Shown here: one piece after another, positions 43,862-52,725 of the stretch
How the letters are laid out: every line of letters starts with the position of its first letter
Numbering within the stretch: position 1 is the first letter of the stretch
Assembly: GCF_003609645.1 (NCBI RefSeq)
Contig: NZ_MCIB01000040.1
Span: 1-64,000, forward strand
Reading direction: 5' to 3'
From: Thermohalobacter berrensis
GTDB lineage: Bacteria; Bacillota; Clostridia; Tissierellales; Thermohalobacteraceae
Length of the DNA stretch: 64,000 nt
Translations under genes and position numbers: made by a program
Notes under the pieces: generated by a model
Databases searched by the model: none
Seen by the model: only the letters and a program-made list of their open reading frames with translations
What the model was told of the DNA's origin: nothing

Positions 43862-45241
43862 GTGTTAAAGAATGTTATAAAAAGAACTTTTAGCATTTTT
43901 ATAATATTAATAATTTTAATTCAAGTAAGTGCTTGTACAAATGGGAATATAAAAGAAGAATCTAACAATGGTGCAGAAAAGCCGAAAATGGAAAATGATA
44001 ATAAAGATAACAAAAAGACTGATTATACTGAGGAAAATGCACAATTAAAAAGACTACTTCCTCAAAGAGAAGATTATAAATGGATATATAGTGGATTTGC
44101 TGAGTATGGACATCAGATGGATTTAAAAAGTATCACAGAATTAGAGGATAGAACTATTTATTCAGTAAATGGAAAAATATTTGATCCTTCAGGGGGAGAA
44201 GCTAAAGGAAACTTTAACTTAGAGATAATATATACAATTAAGGATGGAGAGTTAATTCAAACAAAAAGGGAAGAAAAGATGATGGATTCAATTTTTAATT
44301 CATTAACTTTAATAAAAACTCCCCTTGAAGAGGGAAATAAGTGGGATCAAAAGCTTGAAGATGAAGACGGTAATAAATATAAGTTGAGATGTTTCATTGA
44401 GGATATTAAAGAAGAGAATGGGAAAAAGGTTTATTCTGTTAGATATGAAGATACAAAAGGCGATTATTATGAAAAAAGAGAAATAAAAGAAGGTGTAGGA
44501 GTAATAAGCTTTGAGAGGTTATATAAAGGAAATGAAGAAAATTTCACAATCGGATATTCTTTATATGGAAAGGCCAGTGGATATAATAATTATTTAAATA
44601 TGAAAAAATACCTACCACCATTAGAAAAAAGGCTTGTATATCATGGATTAGCAGAATATGGCCATTCAGGAGTATTAAGAAAAGTATCAGAGGATGAAAC
44701 AAAGGCTATATATGAATTTTTAGGAGATTATGAAGATGGTTCCGGACTAGGAGGAGAATTTAAAGTCTTATATACTCTAAACTATCAAAATGGAACAGTT
44801 ACAGAAGAGGTTATAAGTAATACAAGGACTGATGAAAAAAGGGTTAACTCAATATTAAAAAATTTAATAATACTAAAATTACCGATTGAAACAGGGAATA
44901 GATGGTTTCAAAATATAGAAATAGATGGGAAAGAATATCTAATGGAAGGAAAAATAATTGATATTTCATATAAAGACCAGTCCTATTATCCTATTGGAAA
45001 AATAGATGAACAAAATCCTATAGTGAAGGTTAGATATATTGTTAAGGATATAGAAGGCTATTTTAATAATACCTATATTGAAGAAAGGCAATTTGAAGCA
45101 GGTAGAGGTCTTATAGCATTTTCAAAACTAATGAAGGGTGATATACCTGTATCAGGAAAAGAACTGGAAGATTATGATAAGGTTAATGAAGCAATAATGC
45201 AAAGGATGTTTGGATATGGATTATCATATATAAGAGAATAG
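43862..45241 (+). CDS. Lipoprotein with two repeated domains, unknown function
   Basis: A 459-residue exported lipoprotein: a signal peptide with lipobox VSAC (C25), then a low-complexity acidic/Asn-rich linker to about residue 58. The rest consists of two similar halves. The first starts LLPQREDYKWIYSGFAEYGHQ and the second YLPPLEKRLVYHGLAEYGHSG. Each continues with a TLNY/TIKDG strand and then LIxLKxPxExGNxWxQ. I recognise no family. The GTG start has GGAGG nine bases upstream. Duplicated beta domains suggest a surface binding or wall-associated role, but nothing proves it. Confidence 0.75.
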   Translation: MLKNVIKRTFSIFIILIILIQVSACTNGNIKEESNNGAEKPKMENDNKDNKKTDYTEENAQLKRLLPQREDYKWIYSGFAEYGHQMDLKSITELEDRTIYSVNGKIFDPSGGEAKGNFNLEIIYTIKDGELIQTKREEKMMDSIFNSLTLIKTPLEEGNKWDQKLEDEDGNKYKLRCFIEDIKEENGKKVYSVRYEDTKGDYYEKREIKEGVGVISFERLYKGNEENFTIGYSLYGKASGYNNYLNMKKYLPPLEKRLVYHGLAEYGHSGVLRKVSEDETKAIYEFLGDYEDGSGLGGEFKVLYTLNYQNGTVTEEVISNTRTDEKRVNSILKNLIILKLPIETGNRWFQNIEIDGKEYLMEGKIIDISYKDQSYYPIGKIDEQNPIVKVRYIVKDIEGYFNNTYIEERQFEAGRGLIAFSKLMKGDIPVSGKELEDYDKVNEAIMQRMFGYGLSYIRE

Positions 45242-45327
45242 AAAAATAAGCAACGAATTTTCATAAATACTTTTTTGCATTAATCATACTCCAACTGTAC
45301 ATACTAGTTTTGAAGGAGTGTGATTAT

Positions 45328-45921
45328 ATGCAATTTTATGAAGTAATAAAAAACAGAAGAAGTATAAGAAATTTTAAAAGTACACCTGTTAATGAAAACA
45401 GTTTAGCAAGGATGATAAATGCTGCTATGATGGCACCTTCATGGAAGGATAATACATCATATAGATTTATTCTAATAAATGATGGAAATGAAAAAGAAAT
45501 GTTAGCACAAACAATTAGAAATGATACAAATGAGGCAGCAATGGCAGTAAGGCAAGCACCTATGGTGGCAGTAGTTGTAGCCAACCCACAAGAATCAGGA
45601 GTTATGGCAGATAGGGAATACTATTTAGTAGATAGTGCTATTGCTATGGAGCATTTTGTTCTTGCAGCTACTAATGAAGGATATGGTACCTGTTGGATTG
45701 GAGCTTTTGATGAGGATAGAGTAAGGGAGATTTTATCTATTCCAAACAATTTTAGAGTAGTGGCGATGACACCAATAGGAGAGGTTGCAGAAGAAAATGC
45801 TCATCATTCTAAAAAAGATGTTAGAGAATACGTATTTTTAAATGGATGGGGAAGACCATATACAGAAAATATCTCTAACAATAATGAAAATATTATAACG
45901 GGAATTCCTCCAGTAATGTAG
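45328..45921 (+). CDS. Nitroreductase family protein
   Basis: FMN-dependent NAD(P)H oxidoreductase of about 197 aa. The N-terminus FYEVIKNRRSIRNFKSTPV carries the family's RRSxR phosphate-binding motif. AAMMAPSWKD and the late block NEGYGTCWIGAFDEDRVREIL complete the fold. I take ATG 45328, after AAGGAGTG, over an upstream start. The physiological substrate is unknown. A strong hairpin terminator follows. Confidence 0.88.
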   Translation: MQFYEVIKNRRSIRNFKSTPVNENSLARMINAAMMAPSWKDNTSYRFILINDGNEKEMLAQTIRNDTNEAAMAVRQAPMVAVVVANPQESGVMADREYYLVDSAIAMEHFVLAATNEGYGTCWIGAFDEDRVREILSIPNNFRVVAMTPIGEVAEENAHHSKKDVREYVFLNGWGRPYTENISNNNENIITGIPPVM

Positions 45922-45922
45922 T

Positions 45923-45953
45923 TAAAACAGCGAGCTTTGCTCGCTGTTTTAAT
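45923..45953 (+). terminator. Terminator of the nitroreductase gene
   Basis: AAAACAGCGAGC pairs with GCTCGCTGTTTT over a 3-4 nt loop. Only T4 follows within the arm. Confidence 0.82.
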
Positions 45954-46298
45954 GTCTAGAAAAGTATATTTCTATGAATTGCTGAAAAAAGGAAGAATAA
46001 CAACTAACTAACAAATCGACAAAGTAGATTTTGTTCCTGTTTAGGAGTTCAAACATTTTTTTACAAGAAATTGCACGTGTGAATCTAAGTGAATTCAAGG
46101 CATACAATAAATTATAAACATTTACTATAAAATAATGTTTTTATCCCTAAAGATTGACCTTAAAACTAAGAGCTAGGGGCTGAGGGCTAACAAAGCGTCG
46201 TCAGACGCATTTGTTCTGTCTTTTTCAAACAACTACTTGTACAAATATTCAAAAAATTGTATTATTAATATAATATTATAGAAGTTTGGAGGGGTAAA
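45954..46298. other. Intergenic region with repeat remnants ahead of thrC
   Basis: No gene seen. It holds AACAACTAACTAAC words (45992-46010), CTAAGAGCTAGGGGCTGAGGGCTAAC-type repeats (46165-46190) and the hairpin AACAAAGCGTC-GTCA-GACGCATTTGTT (46189-46215) followed by CTGTCTTTTTC. These resemble the repeat block at 43613-43730. A TTTACTATAAAATAATG stretch at 46120 may hold a promoter for thrC. Confidence 0.45.
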
Positions 46299-47789
46299 AT
46301 GGCAGGAATATATTATGAGAGTACAAGGGGAGGGGTACGAAAAATCACTTCTTCAGAGGCTATAGTAAAAGGGATTGCAGATGATGGGGGATTATATGTA
46401 CCAGAGATCTTTCCTAAGCTTGATATACCACTAGAAAATCTACTAAATAAAGACTATAGAGAGCTTGCCCTTTATATATTAAAGAAATACTTATCAGATT
46501 TTAATGACAATGAACTAATAAGATGTGTTAATAATGCCTATGATGAAAAATTTCAAAAAAAGGAAATAGTACCTTTAGTAGAAAAGGATAATTTGCATTT
46601 CTTAGAATTGTATCATGGACCAACCCTTGCCTTTAAGGATATGGCCTTATCAATATTACCCTATTTTATAAAGGAGGCAATGAGAAAATTAAATATTAAT
46701 AAAGAAGTAGTAATACTTACAGCCACATCAGGGGATACAGGAAAGGCTGCCTTAGAAGGTTTTGCAAATGTAGAGGGTACTAAAATAATAGTATTTTATC
46801 CTAAAGACGGAGTTAGCAAAATTCAGGAAAGACAAATGATAACTCAAAAAGGGAAAAACACCTTTGTTATAGGAATAGAGGGTAATTTTGATGATGCACA
46901 AAGGGGAGTAAAAGAGATATTTAAGGATAGAGAATTTAATAAAAAGCTTCAGGAAAACAACTATACATTTTCATCAGCTAATTCAATTAATATAGGAAGG
47001 TTAATTCCTCAAATTGTATATTATGTTTATGCATATTTAAAACTATTAAGGGATTCAAAAATTAGTAAAGGAGAAAAGATAAATATAGTTGTCCCTACTG
47101 GGAACTTTGGTAATATATTAGCAGCCTTTTATGCTAAAAACATGGGATTACCAATAAATAAGCTTATATGTGCATCTAATGAAAACAATGTTCTTTATGA
47201 CTTTTTTAAAACAGGTGTATATAACAGTAATAGAAAACTTATACTTACAAGTTCACCCTCTATGGATATTCTTATCTCAAGTAATCTAGAAAGGCTTTTA
47301 TTTGAGATAAGTGGTCGAGATGCAGAACTTATAAAAGATTTAATGGAAAAGTTAAAATCTGAAGGGGAATTTAAAATACCAAGAAAAATGAAGGATAAAT
47401 TAAAAAATTTCTATGGAGAATATGCAACTGAGGAAGAAACCTATAGGGCTATAAAAGAGGTTTATCAATTAACAGGATATGTAATAGATACTCATACAGC
47501 AGTTGCCTATTCAGTATATACAAAATATAAGAGAAATACGTTAGATAATACTAAAACAGTTATTGCATCAACGGCAAGTCCATTTAAATTCACTAGAAGT
47601 GTCTACGAAGCCCTTAATGGAGACAATAATAATTTTACTGACTTCCAACTAATAGACAAATTATCAAAATATACAAACTTAAAGACACCAAAAGCTATAG
47701 AGGATATTAAAAATAGAGAAGTTATCCATAGAAGGGTTTGTAAGAAGAATGAAATGAAAAAGGTTGTAGAGAAAATATTATTAGGTTAG
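46299..47789 (+). CDS. thrC: Threonine synthase
   Basis: PLP enzyme that turns O-phosphohomoserine into threonine. The PLP lysine is in [11 protein letters not shown] (K112). The phosphate-binding loop is [14 protein letters not shown]. The N-terminus [29 protein letters not shown] is characteristic of the long, fungal/E. coli-type threonine synthases (496 aa). RBS TTGGAGGGG. It is followed nine nt later by thrB, a two-gene threonine operon; homoserine dehydrogenase must be elsewhere. Confidence 0.95.
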   Translation: MAGIYYESTRGGVRKITSSEAIVKGIADDGGLYVPEIFPKLDIPLENLLNKDYRELALYILKKYLSDFNDNELIRCVNNAYDEKFQKKEIVPLVEKDNLHFLELYHGPTLAFKDMALSILPYFIKEAMRKLNINKEVVILTATSGDTGKAALEGFANVEGTKIIVFYPKDGVSKIQERQMITQKGKNTFVIGIEGNFDDAQRGVKEIFKDREFNKKLQENNYTFSSANSINIGRLIPQIVYYVYAYLKLLRDSKISKGEKINIVVPTGNFGNILAAFYAKNMGLPINKLICASNENNVLYDFFKTGVYNSNRKLILTSSPSMDILISSNLERLLFEISGRDAELIKDLMEKLKSEGEFKIPRKMKDKLKNFYGEYATEEETYRAIKEVYQLTGYVIDTHTAVAYSVYTKYKRNTLDNTKTVIASTASPFKFTRSVYEALNGDNNNFTDFQLIDKLSKYTNLKTPKAIEDIKNREVIHRRVCKKNEMKKVVEKILLG

Positions 47790-47797
47790 GTGATAAT

Positions 47798-48685
47798 ATG
47801 ATTAAAATAAGGGTTCCAGCTACAAGTGCCAATATTGGTCCAGGTTTTGACTGTTTAGGAATAGCCCTTAATATGTATAATACTTTTTTTATTGAGGAAA
47901 TAGAAAAAGGAGTAATAATTGAGGGATGTGAAGATAAGTTTTGTAATGAAAATAACTTAGTTTATTCGGCAATGAAAAAATCCTTTGAAAAACTGGGATA
48001 TAAATATAAGGGAATAAAAATTAATATAAAAGGTCAAATACCTGTTTCAAGGGGGTTAGGAAGTAGTGCAGCATGTATATTAGCTGGGGTTATTGGTGCA
48101 AATGAAATAGCATCTGCAGGGTTAAATAGAGAGGAAATATTACAGTTAGCAACAGAAATAGAAGGTCACCCAGATAATGTTACTCCTGCACTATTTGGAG
48201 GAATGACAGCTTCTGTATATGAAAAAAATAGGGTTTATTATAGTAATATAAAAATCCAAAAAGGATTAAAATTTTGTACTCTAATCCCAGACTTTCAGTT
48301 ATCTACAGCTAAGGCAAGGGCTGTCCTTCCTAAAAAGATTGATTATGAAGATGGAGTATTTAATGTTGGAAGAGTATCTTTAATGATTTCTGCACTTACT
48401 AATGGTCAATTTGATTTAATAAAAATAGCAAGTAAAGACAAATTACATGAAAACTATAGGGGAAATCTTATAAGAAATTATCACAATATAGTTAGAGAAT
48501 GTGAAAAATTAGATAGTTTAGGGACGTTTTTAAGTGGTGCTGGACCAACTATTATGGCAGTTTTAGAAGAGGATAATAAAGATTTTTATAATAACATAAA
48601 AAAATTCCTTTATAACTTAGAAGATAATTGGGAAGTAAAAGAATTACAAATTGATTATAATGGTGTTGTTATAGAAAATACTTAA
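47798..48685 (+). CDS. thrB: Homoserine kinase
   Basis: GHMP-family kinase that makes O-phosphohomoserine for ThrC. The N-terminal motif is [19 protein letters not shown], the ATP loop is [16 protein letters not shown] (about 85-100), and the C-terminal GHMP motif is [11 protein letters not shown] near residue 246. At 295 aa it is full length. It is coupled to thrC by a 9-nt gap that contains its ribosome binding site. Confidence 0.95.
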   Translation: MIKIRVPATSANIGPGFDCLGIALNMYNTFFIEEIEKGVIIEGCEDKFCNENNLVYSAMKKSFEKLGYKYKGIKINIKGQIPVSRGLGSSAACILAGVIGANEIASAGLNREEILQLATEIEGHPDNVTPALFGGMTASVYEKNRVYYSNIKIQKGLKFCTLIPDFQLSTAKARAVLPKKIDYEDGVFNVGRVSLMISALTNGQFDLIKIASKDKLHENYRGNLIRNYHNIVRECEKLDSLGTFLSGAGPTIMAVLEEDNKDFYNNIKKFLYNLEDNWEVKELQIDYNGVVIENT

Positions 48686-48701
48686 AATACTTTTCATATC
48701 C

Positions 48702-48715
48702 GTAACTTTTGTTAC
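48702..48715. promoter_or_regulatory. Crp/Fnr-type (HcpR-like) operator ahead of the cupin-hcp genes
   Basis: GTAACTTTTGTTAC, extended by CC...GG and AT...AT into an 18-22 bp palindrome. It matches GTAACATAAGTTAC at 51626. Its centre (48708.5) is 41.5 nt before the start predicted from TATAAT at 48738, the standard position for class II activation. The T run after it means that it could also act as the thrB terminator. Confidence 0.72.
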
Positions 48716-48737
48716 GGATTTTTTTTGTTTTTAATCA

Positions 48738-48743
48738 TATAAT
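48738..48743 (+). promoter_or_regulatory. -10 element of the cupin-hcp promoter
   Basis: A perfect TATAAT; no good -35 box lies 17 nt ahead, which fits an activator-dependent promoter driven from the GTAAC-N4-GTTAC site. Confidence 0.65.
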
Positions 48744-48771
48744 AAAAACAACTAATGATAGGAGGGATAAA

Positions 48772-49098
48772 GTGATAGAAAAAGTATATGAATTTAAAAA
48801 TTCAGAAACAAAAATGATAGAAAAAATAGTAAATGATGAAAATGCTGCAATAAATCATATGATACTTACTAAAGATACAGGACTTCCAGAACACTATTCA
48901 AACTCCAATGTGTACATGATAATTATTAGAGGAACAATGTCTATTAAATTAGACGACCAAGATACTAAGGAGTATATGGCAGGCAAAATTCTTAATATTC
49001 CATATAACACAAAAATGAATGTTAAAAATCTTCATGATGATATATTAGAGTTTTTTGTAGTTAAGGCGCCAAGTCCTAAAAACTATGATAAAAAGTAA
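48772..49098 (+). CDS. Cupin-domain small protein
   Basis: A 108-residue single-cupin protein: HMILTKDTGLPEHYSNSNVYMII carries the first cupin motif and GKILNIPYNTKMNVKNLHDD the second, with few of the usual metal histidines (PEH and one in the second motif). GTG 48772 follows GGAGGG by five bases; a longer upstream frame would cross the regulatory site. It lies between the operator and hcp, so it is probably co-expressed under nitrosative or redox stress. The exact function is unknown. Confidence 0.8.
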   Translation: MIEKVYEFKNSETKMIEKIVNDENAAINHMILTKDTGLPEHYSNSNVYMIIIRGTMSIKLDDQDTKEYMAGKILNIPYNTKMNVKNLHDDILEFFVVKAPSPKNYDKK

Positions 49099-49177
49099 AT
49101 CATAGTTTATGTATAGAAATACAGGGTAATAAAAATAATGTTTGAAAGTTTTGAAAAATAAAAAGGGGGTTTTATTT

Positions 49178-50830
49178 ATGAATAATGCCAAAATGTTTTG
49201 TTTTCAATGTCAAGAGGCTTCAAGAGGAAAGGGATGTACTGTAAGAGGAGTATGTGGAAAGACAGCTGATGTAGCTAACCTTCAAGATTTACTTATCTAT
49301 GTTCTAAAGGGAATTTCAATGTATAACTTAAAGGCTAAGGATAATGGTATTAATAAAGAGGATGTAGATAAGTTTGTAATGGAATCATTATTTATGACTA
49401 TTACTAATGCTAACTTTGCTAGAAATGATTTTATATTAAAGGTTAAGGAAGCCTTAGATTTAAGAGATAAATTAGCTAAAGAATTAGAAGAAAAGGGAAT
49501 AGATACTTCAGATATAACTCATGATGCAGCACACTGGAAAGCAACAGAAGAAGAATTTGATAAAAAGGCAGAAGAGGTAGGAGTTTTAACTACTGAAAAT
49601 GAAGATGTAAGATCATTAAGGGAGCTTATTACTTACGGTGTTAAGGGAATGGCAGCATATAGTTATCACGCTGATAATTTAGGTTATAATAGTGAAGATA
49701 TATTTACTTTTATGCAAAAGGCTTTAGCTGCAACTTTAGATGATTCTCTAACAGCAGACGACTTAGTTAATCTTACTCTAGAAACTGGTAAGTATGGTGT
49801 AGATGCATTAGCATTATTAGACAAAGCTAATACTTCTACTTATGGTAATCCTGAAATAACAAAGGTAAATATAGGTGTAAGAAATAGACCGGGTATATTA
49901 ATTAGTGGACACGACTTAAAGGACTTAGAACAACTATTAGAACAGACAAAGGATACTGGTGTAGATGTATATACACATAGTGAAATGCTTCCAGCAAATT
50001 ATTATCCAGCATTTAAAAAGTATGACCATTTCGTAGGAAACTATGGTAATGCATGGTGGAAGCAAAAAGAAGAGTTTGAAAAGTTTAATGGACCAATTCT
50101 AATGACAACTAACTGTTTAGTTCCACCAAAAGATTCTTACAAGGATAGAGTTTATGCTGCAGGTCCTGTTGGATTTGATGGAATAAAATATATTGAGGAA
50201 AAAGAAGATGGAACAAAAGACTTTTCAGAAATAATTGAGCATGCTAAAAAATGTGAACCACCAGTTGAAATTGAGAAGGGAGAAATAGTTGGTGGATTTG
50301 CACACAATCAGGTTTTAGCCCTTGCTGATAAGGTAGTAGAGGCAGTTAAATCAGGCGCTATTAAGAAGTTCTTTGTAATGGCTGGTTGTGACGGAAGAAT
50401 GAAAGATAGAGAATATTACACAGAATTTGCTGAAAAACTTCCGAAGGATACAGTAATCCTTACAGCTGGATGTGCAAAATATAGATATAATAAGCTTGAC
50501 TTAGGGGATATTGGAGGAATTCCAAGGGTACTAGATGCAGGTCAATGTAATGACTCATACTCATTAGCAGTAATAGCTATGAAGTTAAAAGAAGTATTTG
50601 AACTAGAAGATATAAATGACTTACCAATTGCATACAATATTGCTTGGTATGAGCAAAAAGCTGTAATAGTATTACTAGCTCTATTATATCTAGGAGTTAA
50701 AAACATACACCTAGGTCCAACGCTACCAGCATTCTTATCAGAGAATGTAGCTAAAGTTCTAGTAGAAAAGTTTGGTATAGGTGGAATAAGTGAAGCTGAT
50801 AAAGATGTAGAAATGTTTATGGCAGAGTAA
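49178..50830 (+). CDS. hcp: Hybrid-cluster protein (hydroxylamine reductase)
   Basis: Anaerobic protein with a 4Fe-4S and a hybrid 4Fe-2S-2O cluster, involved in nitric oxide or hydroxylamine detoxification. The N-terminal cluster cysteines are C9, C12, C21 and C27 in [19 protein letters not shown] and VCG. Hybrid-cluster ligands appear in [37 protein letters not shown] and [13 protein letters not shown] 49178 follows AAGGGGG; upstream in-frame starts lack a site. At 550 aa it is the normal size. It shares control with the cupin gene and the ferredoxin gene at 51702. Confidence 0.94.
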   Translation: MNNAKMFCFQCQEASRGKGCTVRGVCGKTADVANLQDLLIYVLKGISMYNLKAKDNGINKEDVDKFVMESLFMTITNANFARNDFILKVKEALDLRDKLAKELEEKGIDTSDITHDAAHWKATEEEFDKKAEEVGVLTTENEDVRSLRELITYGVKGMAAYSYHADNLGYNSEDIFTFMQKALAATLDDSLTADDLVNLTLETGKYGVDALALLDKANTSTYGNPEITKVNIGVRNRPGILISGHDLKDLEQLLEQTKDTGVDVYTHSEMLPANYYPAFKKYDHFVGNYGNAWWKQKEEFEKFNGPILMTTNCLVPPKDSYKDRVYAAGPVGFDGIKYIEEKEDGTKDFSEIIEHAKKCEPPVEIEKGEIVGGFAHNQVLALADKVVEAVKSGAIKKFFVMAGCDGRMKDREYYTEFAEKLPKDTVILTAGCAKYRYNKLDLGDIGGIPRVLDAGQCNDSYSLAVIAMKLKEVFELEDINDLPIAYNIAWYEQKAVIVLLALLYLGVKNIHLGPTLPAFLSENVAKVLVEKFGIGGISEADKDVEMFMAE

Positions 50831-50850
50831 ATAAATAGTTTATATGCTTT

Positions 50851-50882
50851 AAAAAGCTGATGGATTAATCCATCAGCTTTTT
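50851..50882. terminator. Bidirectional terminator between hcp and the Crp/Fnr gene
   Basis: A perfect 32-bp palindrome: AAAAAGCTGATGGATT with its complement ending in TTTTT. A member of the AAGCTGATGG set. Confidence 0.92.
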
Positions 50883-50901
50883 AATTAACTGTAAAAAACG
50901 G

Positions 50902-51579
50902 TTAAAATAATTCATCCTCAAGTTTATCAATATCTAATATTTTTACTGTTTTTCTATCAAAATCAATTAACCCTTCCTTTTTCATTTTAGCCAATTCCCG
51001 GGAAAGGGATGGTCTAGGTATTCCAAAGCGTTCAGCCATTTCCTTTCTAGAAAGCTTAATTTTAATAGTTTGGCTTTTTTGTTTGCTATATTCCTCTAAA
51101 AGAAAACTTGATATTTTTTCCCTTATTGTATGATATGAGAGGCTTTTTAACTTTCTGTTTAACATTAGAATTTTGTTTGATAAAAGCTCCATAAAGTTAT
51201 TTAGTATATGTGTATTTGTACTGCATAATTTTAAGATTTCATGTTTATATATAAACATTATTTCCGTATTTTCCACTGCAACGATAGTTGCAGGGTATTC
51301 ATTCATGTTTGAGAAAATAATTACCTCTCCAAATATACCACCTTTACTTATTCTGTTTATAGTTACTGTTTTTCCAGAGGGATAAATTTTTTGAATGTGT
51401 ATACTTCCCTTTAAAACTATTCCGATACTTTTACAGTCATCTCCCTCTATTGCAATTGTTTGATTTTTTGAAAATTTATTTACTTTATAATTAATTTTTT
51501 CTATAATATCTGATATACTTTTTTCGTCTAGACCCTTAAAAAGGGAACTTTTACTCAATATTTTTTCAATATTAGGCAT
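50902..51579 (-). CDS. Crp/Fnr family regulator, HcpR-like
   Basis: A 225-residue activator: a cyclic-nucleotide-binding type sensor domain (about 15-125) and a C-terminal winged helix with recognition sequence KEMAERFGIPRPSLSRELAKM (about 170-190). There is no N-terminal cysteine cluster like that of Fnr. It is divergent from the ferredoxin gene and faces hcp, and two palindromes of GTAAC/GTTAC type lie in its promoter. This points to a regulator of the hcp module, possibly sensing NO through heme as HcpR does. The recognition helix pattern PSLSRE is typical of Crp-type contacts. Confidence 0.85.
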   Translation of the reverse strand: MPNIEKILSKSSLFKGLDEKSISDIIEKINYKVNKFSKNQTIAIEGDDCKSIGIVLKGSIHIQKIYPSGKTVTINRISKGGIFGEVIIFSNMNEYPATIVAVENTEIMFIYKHEILKLCSTNTHILNNFMELLSNKILMLNRKLKSLSYHTIREKISSFLLEEYSKQKSQTIKIKLSRKEMAERFGIPRPSLSRELAKMKKEGLIDFDRKTVKILDIDKLEDELF

Positions 51580-51614
51580 AAAGAACCTCCTGTAAAATAT
51601 AAAATTTTAAATTT

Positions 51615-51640
51615 GGTTACAAAAGGTAACATAAGTTACC
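51615..51640. promoter_or_regulatory. Two overlapping Crp/Fnr-type (HcpR-like) sites
   Basis: GGTTACAAAAGGTAAC (51615-51630) overlaps GGTAACATAAGTTACC (51625-51640). The second has the GTAAC-N4-GTTAC form also seen at 48702. Its centre (51632.5) is 41.5 nt before the start predicted from TATAAT at 51662. The first may serve autoregulation of the divergent regulator gene. Confidence 0.75.
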
Positions 51641-51661
51641 GACTTTTTAGTTTAATCTTAT

Positions 51662-51667
51662 TATAAT
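51662..51667 (+). promoter_or_regulatory. -10 element of the ferredoxin gene promoter
   Basis: A perfect TATAAT with no recognisable -35 box at 17 nt, as at the cupin-hcp promoter; the activator site lies at -41.5. Confidence 0.65.
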
Positions 51668-51701
51668 AAAATTAGAAAATCAATAAAAGGAGTGATTATG
51701 A

Positions 51702-52448
51702 ATGAAAAGAAAAATTATTCATATAGATGAAGAAAAATGTAATGGATGCGGATTATGTGTTGATGCATGCCACGAAAGGGCAATTGAAATGGTAGATGGA
51801 AAGGCAAAGCTTGTAAAGGATGAATATTGTGATGGATTAGGAGATTGTCTTCCAGAATGTCCAACAGGGGCTATAAGTATTATTGAAAGAGAGGCAAAGC
51901 CTTTTGATGAAGAAGCTGTTAAAAGAAGAATTGAAGAATTAGAGGAAAAAGAAAAAGCCCAAAAAGAAGATAATAGATTACCTTGTGGATGTCCAGGATC
52001 AGCAGCAAAACTAATTAATAGAGATACTCAAGATAAAGAAACTAAAGAGAATGAAATAAAAGAAGATGGATATAATGAGGGCTCAGAATTAAGACAATGG
52101 CCAGTACAATTAAATCTAATTAATAGTAGAGCACCATACCTTGAAAATGCAGACTTACTTATTGCAGCAGACTGTACAGCTTATGCCTATGCTAACTTCC
52201 ACAAGGATTTTATTAAGGGAAGAATAACTATTATCGGCTGTCCTAAACTAGACAATATTGAATATTACAAAGAAAAGCTAATAGATATGTTTAAAAATAA
52301 CAATATAAAAAGCATAAAAGTTGTTCGTATGATGGTTCCATGTTGTAGTGGAATTGTTCATGTAGTAAAGGAAGCAATGCTAGAAGCTAAGCAAATAGTA
52401 CCATATAGTGAAGTAATTATTAGTCCTGAAGGAGAAATAATTTCTTAG
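51702..52448 (+). CDS. 4Fe-4S ferredoxin-type protein of the Hcp module
   Basis: A 248-residue protein with an N-terminal two-cluster ferredoxin domain: CNGCGLCVDACHE (about 15-27) and a second set CDGLGDCLPECPTG (about 46-59). A charged linker follows with CGCPGS, and a C-terminal domain (about 130-248) with isolated cysteines in AADCTAYAYANF, GCPKLDN and VPCCSGIV. It is probably the electron donor for Hcp, because its promoter carries the same regulator site. It stands divergent from the regulator gene. Confidence 0.88.
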   Translation: MKRKIIHIDEEKCNGCGLCVDACHERAIEMVDGKAKLVKDEYCDGLGDCLPECPTGAISIIEREAKPFDEEAVKRRIEELEEKEKAQKEDNRLPCGCPGSAAKLINRDTQDKETKENEIKEDGYNEGSELRQWPVQLNLINSRAPYLENADLLIAADCTAYAYANFHKDFIKGRITIIGCPKLDNIEYYKEKLIDMFKNNNIKSIKVVRMMVPCCSGIVHVVKEAMLEAKQIVPYSEVIISPEGEIIS

Positions 52449-52503
52449 AATAATGGTTATAAAGTAGAATATATATGTCCATATATAAAGTGAGGTAGTT
52501 TAT

Positions 52504-52674
52504 ATGGGGAAAAAAATAAGTAATAAAGAGAGATTTGTTTTATTAATAATTTTTTCCGTTCTAGTTATAATTTATTTTATATTAGGATTATTTCAATCAG
52601 AATTTAGTCCAATATTAAAACTATTACCATTTTTAATGATTAGTATCTATATTTTGATAAAATCACAAAAATAG
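52504..52674 (+). CDS. Small two-helix membrane protein
   Basis: A 56-residue protein: a short basic start (MGKKISNKERF) and two hydrophobic helices (about 12-30 and 38-53) joined by a short loop, ending KSQK. GAGGT precedes the ATG by seven bases, and the TAG stop lies inside a strong terminator, which supports a real gene. It has no recognised family. It lies 55 nt after the ferredoxin gene and may be part of the same transcript. Confidence 0.7.
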   Translation: MGKKISNKERFVLLIIFSVLVIIYFILGLFQSEFSPILKLLPFLMISIYILIKSQK

Positions 52675-52701
52675 AAGTGGGAGAAACCCACTTCTATTTT
52701 T
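52671..52701. terminator. Terminator after the small membrane protein
   Basis: ATAGAAGTGGG pairs with CCCACTTCTAT over a 5-nt loop and is followed by TTTT. The stop codon lies in the first arm. On the other strand it can serve hydF. Confidence 0.88.
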
Positions 52702-52725
52702 AGTTTTATTTTAAAATTATCCAAA

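Noticed and set aside
48698-48727. Plain intrinsic terminator after thrB
   Set aside because: It could work as one, but the palindrome matches the site at 51626 and the spacing to TATAAT fits class II activation, so a pure terminator call would miss its likely role.
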